Assembly (NCBI RefSeq): GCF_007992715.1
Contig: NZ_BKAU01000004.1
Span: forward strand, 434,001-498,000
Direction: 5' to 3'
Length of the DNA stretch: 64,000 bases
Source: Chitinophaga cymbidii
GTDB lineage: Bacteria; Bacteroidota; Bacteroidia; Chitinophagales; Chitinophagaceae
Shown here: positions 59,861-64,000 of the stretch, one piece after another
Layout of the letters: the number at the start of each line of letters is the position of its first letter
Position numbering within the stretch: position 1 is the first letter of the stretch
The notes under the pieces: generated by a model
Told to the model about the DNA's origin: nothing
What the model saw: only the letters and a program-made list of their open reading frames with translations
Database searches by the model: none
Program-made: the position numbers and the translations under genes

Positions 59861-60517
59861 TCAGTACAGCTGGTTCCGCAATATTCTTTTGATCATCTGG
59901 ATGGTGGAGCGGCTGATCTGGCCTTTATATTTCTGAAGGATGTGGCTTTCGCTGGCGCCATCGCCCAGCTCGCTCACCACGCGCAGCCATTTGCCGAGGA
60001 ATTCTGAATTGGGGGTGCGGTACCTTAACAGCCTTCTGACGGTTTCGATAATGGCTTTCTGCACGGTGCCTTCATACAGCTCGAACACTTCATCATTGCT
60101 AAGCCCGAGGTTGATATCGTCCGCCACTCTCGAATAATCCTGCAGGTATCTTTCATTGGCTTCCATCACCTGCAGCATGGGGTTGTCGCTAAAGGCGATG
60201 TCCGCATATTTCCGGCGCTGTTTCTGGAGGGATTGCAGGGCGTAATTCCGGGCCACATTGTCGCAGATGATCAGGTCATCTTTACTCAATTCAAACCATT
60301 CGCCTTTCACCCGTTTGTGCTGAAAGAGGATGTGCAGGCTTTCTTCCAGGTCCGTCATATTCAAGGCGGCATATTGCCGGATCACCCGGAACATCACGGG
60401 CAGGTGGGTATGATAGGCCGCCAGCCGCCTGTGCAGGTCCTGCGTCTTGCCGATCTTGTACAGGTTCCGCCCGGTATTCAGGATGTACACACACTTGCCG
60501 ACTTGTACTTGTTCCAT
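59861..60517 (-). CDS. GIY-YIG-like (T5orf172/MUG113-type) nuclease-domain protein
   Basis: The N-terminal 75 residues resemble the T5orf172/MUG113 branch of GIY-YIG nucleases: CVYILNTGRNLYKIGKT, LHRRLAAYHT and a Glu in DLEESLHILF followed by GEWFEL. The rest (about 75-218) is helical and unassigned, with a basic end (STIQMIKRILRNQLY). The usual YIG is IGK, common in this branch. It might be a standalone nuclease or a DNA-binding domain fusion; nuclease activity is unproven. Preceded by an exact -7 box. Confidence 0.75.
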   Translation of the reverse strand: MEQVQVGKCVYILNTGRNLYKIGKTQDLHRRLAAYHTHLPVMFRVIRQYAALNMTDLEESLHILFQHKRVKGEWFELSKDDLIICDNVARNYALQSLQKQRRKYADIAFSDNPMLQVMEANERYLQDYSRVADDINLGLSNDEVFELYEGTVQKAIIETVRRLLRYRTPNSEFLGKWLRVVSELGDGASESHILQKYKGQISRSTIQMIKRILRNQLY

Positions 60518-60539
60518 GAGGTAATCGCCCTTGTTAAAA

Positions 60540-60547
60540 CAAAGATA
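60540..60547 (-). promoter_or_regulatory. -7 box of the GIY-YIG-like gene
   Basis: TATCTTTG on the minus strand, exact TAnnTTTG, 22 bases before the ATG. The -33 position lacks a TTG. Confidence 0.5.
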
Positions 60548-60652
60548 TCAATTTACGACTTTGATTATTATATACAAAATCGGGCTATGATTTCGCCGCG
60601 GGACCGGGGGAATTTCCTTAACTTGAACCCTACGATTTTACGACAGTGAACT

Positions 60653-63600
60653 ATGCCGGCGATGTTATCCAGGAGATCATTTTTAACGATACTGGTATTT
60701 CTGCATACCATTTTCTGCTTTGCCGGCGGATTGCCCGTCCGTTACCTGGGAATTGACCAGGGCTTGTCCAACAACGCTGTCATGAGCATTTACCAGGATG
60801 ATCACGGTTTTATGTGGATCGGCACGTACGACGGGTTGAACCGGTATGACGGCTATAATTTCAGGGTCTTCCGCAATGTCATTGGCGACAGTACTTCCCT
60901 GTCCACCAACAATGTGTATTGCATTGAGGGGGACGACCGGCACAATATCTGGGTGGGCACCCAGAACGGTCTGAACATCTATGATCCCCTGTCTTCTTCT
61001 TTTTCCGCTCCGGGCTATCTTTCCGGCGAAAGCCACACCGTGCGGCGCGTAAGCGGGGAGATCGCCGCTATCAAAAGCGCGCAGGGCAGCGTGATGGTCG
61101 GTTCCCAGCGGAATGGCCTCCTGGTTTTTGAAAATGCGCGGTCCGCCGGCACACAGATCCCGCTGCCCACCGCTTCAGGCCCTCAGCACGACTACCACGT
61201 GCACGTCATCGAATACGACCAGCGCCACCAGCGGATCTGGGTGTTCATCGAAAATCAGGGGCTTTATCTATTTCATCTTTCCAACAACACGTTGGAAGCG
61301 GTATCCACGCAGGTCAAACATGCGAATTGTGTGAAAGCCGATGAACAGGGCAACTTGTGGATCGGTACGGATAAGGACCTTATCTATTACGAGGTGGCCA
61401 GCCGCTCGTTCACCCGCAATCACATGCCCGTCAGAAGTTCGGTGATCAGCCTTTGCTTTGATAAAAAGGGCACCTTGTGGATCGGATGCGACGGCGCCGG
61501 CGTATACCGGCTCTTCGATAAAGCCGGCAGCGCCGTTCCCTTCTCCGGCGATGCGCAGGCCCCGCAGATCAATAGTAATGCGGTGTACGCCGTGTATGTG
61601 GACAGGGATGAACGTAAATGGGTGGGCACCCTGCGGGGAGGGCTGAATATCATTGAACCGCGCCCGCTTCCGTTCAGGCATGTCCGTTATAGCGGCGCGG
61701 GCAGGAAAGGCATTGCGGAAGACTTTATCCTGTCGTTCTGCGAAGACGCGCAGCAGAACCTGTACATCGGCACGGATGGCGCCGGTCTTCGTTACTGGGA
61801 TATCAAAAACAACAGGTATACCGCTTATAAATACGATCCCGAAGACCCCGCGTCCATCGGCAGCAACTTTATTACCAGCCTCGCCAGGGATGCGCATGAG
61901 GACATCTGGATATCCACCTGGTTCGGCGGCATCAGCCGGCTGAAGCACAATGCCCGGAAGTTCGAGCGGTTCCGGCTCTACAATCCCGCCACCAACCGGG
62001 AAGAGGCCAACGCCTGGATCGTGTATGAAGATCAGCAAAAGAACGTATGGGCCAGCGCAACGAACGATGGCAGCCTGTACCGGTTCAACCGGGAATTCAA
62101 CCGCTTCGAGCTTTTCGATCCCGAGATCGTCAACCTTCAGAGCATGGCGGAAGACCGGCGGGGCGAGCTGTGGGCCGGCAGTTACTCATCACTGATCCGG
62201 ATAGACAGAAAAGATAAACGGCACCGTATTTTTCCCATCGGCCATCCCGTCCGCTGCATCCATGAAACAAAAAAAGGCGGGTTCTGGCTCGGGACACAGG
62301 GCGCCGGTTTGCTGCTGTTCGACCGGAACACCGGCAAATACAGGCAGTTCACCACGGCGGACGGATTGCCCGGCAACACCATCCTCCGCATGCTGGAAGA
62401 CCCGCAGGGCAACCTGTGGTTAAGCACTTACAGCGGCATCGCCCGGTTCAACCCCGCTACCGGTTCCATCGACACCTACTCGCAGCCGGACGGCCTGCAA
62501 AGCAGCCAGTTCAGCTTCAATGCCGCGCTGGCGCTGACATCCGGGGAATTCGTTTTCGGCGGGATCAACGGGTTTAACATATTTCATCCCGATAGCATTG
62601 TCACCGAAAAACGCAGCGCGGCGGTCTTCCTCAACGGGCTGCGGGTCAATAACAGGCCGGTAGCGGAAACGCCGGCTTATATTACGGAAAGGGAGGTGGA
62701 AATGATACGCGAAATAACCATCCCTTTCAGCCAGGCCGTACTGTCACTGGATTTTCTGGCGCTCGATTACTCGCGGGCGGACAAAATAAAGTATGCCTAT
62801 TTCCTCGAAGGATGGGACAAGGACTGGAATTACCCGAACGGCAGCCGCACCGCGAATTACTCCCGCCTGCAGGAAGGCGATTATGTTTTTAAAGTAAAGG
62901 CTTCGCAGCCGGGGCACATCTGGAGTGAGGGAACAACGCTGCTGAAAATCACCGTGCTGCCGCCGTGGCACCGCACCTGGTGGGCCTATGCGGGATACGC
63001 CGCGCTGATCTTCGGCAGCATCTACGGTTATATCAGGTATACCCGCAAGCAGGAACGGCTGAAATACGAGATCAAGCTCGCGCATCTTGAAAATGTAAAG
63101 GATAAAGAGCTGACTGAAAAGAAACTCACCTTTTTTACCAATGTGTCGCATGAATTCAGAACGCCGCTTTCCCTGATCATCAATCCGCTCAAACACCGCC
63201 TTCATCAGTCTCCGGACCTGGAGCTGACGGTCGCTTACCGCAATGCCCGCCGCCTGCTGAGCCTGGTAGACCAGCTGTTGCTTTTCCGGCAGGCCGGCTC
63301 GGGAGCGGATGAGCTGAAAGTCTCGGCGTTTAACATCATTCACCTTTGCAATGAGGTCTACCAGTGTTTTACGCAGCAGGCCGCCGCGCGGAGCATAGAT
63401 TACAGGTTTGTTTTTCCTTCGGATGAAATAGCGGTGCAGGCGGATTATGGAAAGATCGAGATCGCGCTGTTCAACCTGCTGTCCAATGCGTTCAAATTTA
63501 CGCCGGACGGCGGAGCTATCAGCCTGGAACTGGAAGAAGGAGGGGAAGACATCACCATCATCGTCCGCGACAGCGGTTGCGGCATTGATGAGGCGGACCA

Positions 63601-64000
63601 CGCGAATATTTTCAGCAAGTTTCAGCGCTCCACGTCAGAAAGACCGCAGAAAGCCGGCTTTGGCATCGGCCTGTACCTCGTCCGCCATTTTATTGAAAGC
63701 CACCAGGGCGCTGTAACTGTCAGCAGCAAATTGAACGAAGGAAGCGCGTTTACCATCGTGCTGCCCAAAGGCAATGCCCGCCTCATCGCAGATTACCCCA
63801 TGCAGCCCGGGAACGGCGCGAGCGAGCTGCTGGAAGAACTGGCGGAGGAAACGCCGGCCCCCGCCGCTGCCGTTCGGGAAGCGCCGGAGGACGGGAAGTC
63901 CGCCGAAGAGATCGTCACGGAAAAAAAATCCGTGCTGATCATCGACGATGATGAAGAGATCCGGGAATACCTGCAGCATCTGTTCAGGGATAAATATTAC
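60653..64000 (+). CDS. hybrid two-component sensor (HTCS), 3' end outside window
   Basis: One-protein sensor and regulator, cut by the window edge after 1116 codons. Signal sequence (about 1-24), then a long periplasmic part with repeated propeller motifs (DDHGFMWIGTYDGLNRYDG is the first) and a Y_Y_Y domain (YAYFLEGWDKDWNYP). A TM helix is near 771-793, the kinase His near 833 in NVSHEFRTPL, ATP-binding motifs NAFKFTPDGG and DSGCGID (about 973), and a receiver domain begins near 1093 (VLIIDDDEEIREYL). An AraC-type HTH is expected further on, by family habit. No polysaccharide-utilisation genes are visible before it. Confidence 0.95.
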   Translation, partial: MPAMLSRRSFLTILVFLHTIFCFAGGLPVRYLGIDQGLSNNAVMSIYQDDHGFMWIGTYDGLNRYDGYNFRVFRNVIGDSTSLSTNNVYCIEGDDRHNIWVGTQNGLNIYDPLSSSFSAPGYLSGESHTVRRVSGEIAAIKSAQGSVMVGSQRNGLLVFENARSAGTQIPLPTASGPQHDYHVHVIEYDQRHQRIWVFIENQGLYLFHLSNNTLEAVSTQVKHANCVKADEQGNLWIGTDKDLIYYEVASRSFTRNHMPVRSSVISLCFDKKGTLWIGCDGAGVYRLFDKAGSAVPFSGDAQAPQINSNAVYAVYVDRDERKWVGTLRGGLNIIEPRPLPFRHVRYSGAGRKGIAEDFILSFCEDAQQNLYIGTDGAGLRYWDIKNNRYTAYKYDPEDPASIGSNFITSLARDAHEDIWISTWFGGISRLKHNARKFERFRLYNPATNREEANAWIVYEDQQKNVWASATNDGSLYRFNREFNRFELFDPEIVNLQSMAEDRRGELWAGSYSSLIRIDRKDKRHRIFPIGHPVRCIHETKKGGFWLGTQGAGLLLFDRNTGKYRQFTTADGLPGNTILRMLEDPQGNLWLSTYSGIARFNPATGSIDTYSQPDGLQSSQFSFNAALALTSGEFVFGGINGFNIFHPDSIVTEKRSAAVFLNGLRVNNRPVAETPAYITEREVEMIREITIPFSQAVLSLDFLALDYSRADKIKYAYFLEGWDKDWNYPNGSRTANYSRLQEGDYVFKVKASQPGHIWSEGTTLLKITVLPPWHRTWWAYAGYAALIFGSIYGYIRYTRKQERLKYEIKLAHLENVKDKELTEKKLTFFTNVSHEFRTPLSLIINPLKHRLHQSPDLELTVAYRNARRLLSLVDQLLLFRQAGSGADELKVSAFNIIHLCNEVYQCFTQQAAARSIDYRFVFPSDEIAVQADYGKIEIALFNLLSNAFKFTPDGGAISLELEEGGEDITIIVRDSGCGIDEADHANIFSKFQRSTSERPQKAGFGIGLYLVRHFIESHQGAVTVSSKLNEGSAFTIVLPKGNARLIADYPMQPGNGASELLEELAEETPAPAAAVREAPEDGKSAEEIVTEKKSVLIIDDDEEIREYLQHLFRDKYY

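Noticed and set aside
1..64000. CRISPR arrays, transposases, integrases, phage or retron genes
   Set aside because: No evenly spaced repeats and no DDE, integrase, phage structural or reverse-transcriptase motifs were seen in any translated gene.

Overview
The window reads as chromosome of a Bacteroidota bacterium, most likely a Chitinophagaceae relative such as Chitinophaga. Support comes from a SusC/SusD pair, propeller-type sensor kinases (one a hybrid HTCS), a type IX secretion C-terminal domain, lipoproteins, promoter boxes of the TAnnTTTG type, and families common in that phylum (DUF1080, DUF2723, YfhO, DUF5690). Base composition looks uniform at mid-50s percent GC by eye. I see no transposase, phage gene, CRISPR array or rRNA. 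About 54 protein genes and one tRNA fill the window, with only one gap over 300 bases.

Layout. 1-2658: the start of dnaE (minus strand, cut by the window edge) and an NlpC/P60 lipoprotein. 2739-11682: a surface-glycan cluster with three methyltransferases, five glycosyltransferases and a Wzx-like flippase on the opposite strand. 11763-19295: YfhO, a queuosine-precursor transporter, a Nudix hydrolase, CorA, DapF, a lipoprotein and a uridine-phosphorylase-like enzyme. 19393-19463: tRNA-Cys with its own promoter and terminator. 19578-23203: a LytS/LytTR-type two-component pair. 23204-23406: a possible small RNA. 23407-29103: DUF1080 and Gfo/Idh/MocA genes, a MoxR-like/VWA pair and a secreted TIM-barrel isomerase-like protein. 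29279-36277: DUF2723, ABM, SAM hydroxide adenosyltransferase, SDR, and an ECF42-like sigma factor with its YCII partner. 36438-39034: DEAD-box helicase, fatty-acid desaturase and RRM protein, a combination that suggests cold acclimation. 39128-43813: ArsR regulator, T9SS-secreted GHL10 glycosidase and membrane proteins. 43956-56839: an eight-gene catabolic operon with a divergent DeoR regulator. 56851-64000: ABC exporter, small proteins, a GIY-YIG-like protein and a truncated HTCS.

The most notable unit is the operon at 43956-55762: SusC, SusD, an RbtT/CsbX-type polyol permease, a 2-hydroxyacid dehydrogenase, an LsrK-like FGGY kinase, a second FGGY kinase, a histidine phosphatase and an exported glycerophosphodiesterase. 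Gaps run from -4 to 28 bases and a strong terminator closes it. It looks like a complete route for importing and phosphorylating a polyol or related small carbohydrate, perhaps released from a phosphodiester. The substrate cannot be read from sequence.

Limits: everything here is by eye. Family calls rest on recognised motifs and remembered relatives; no search, structure prediction or promoter scoring was run.
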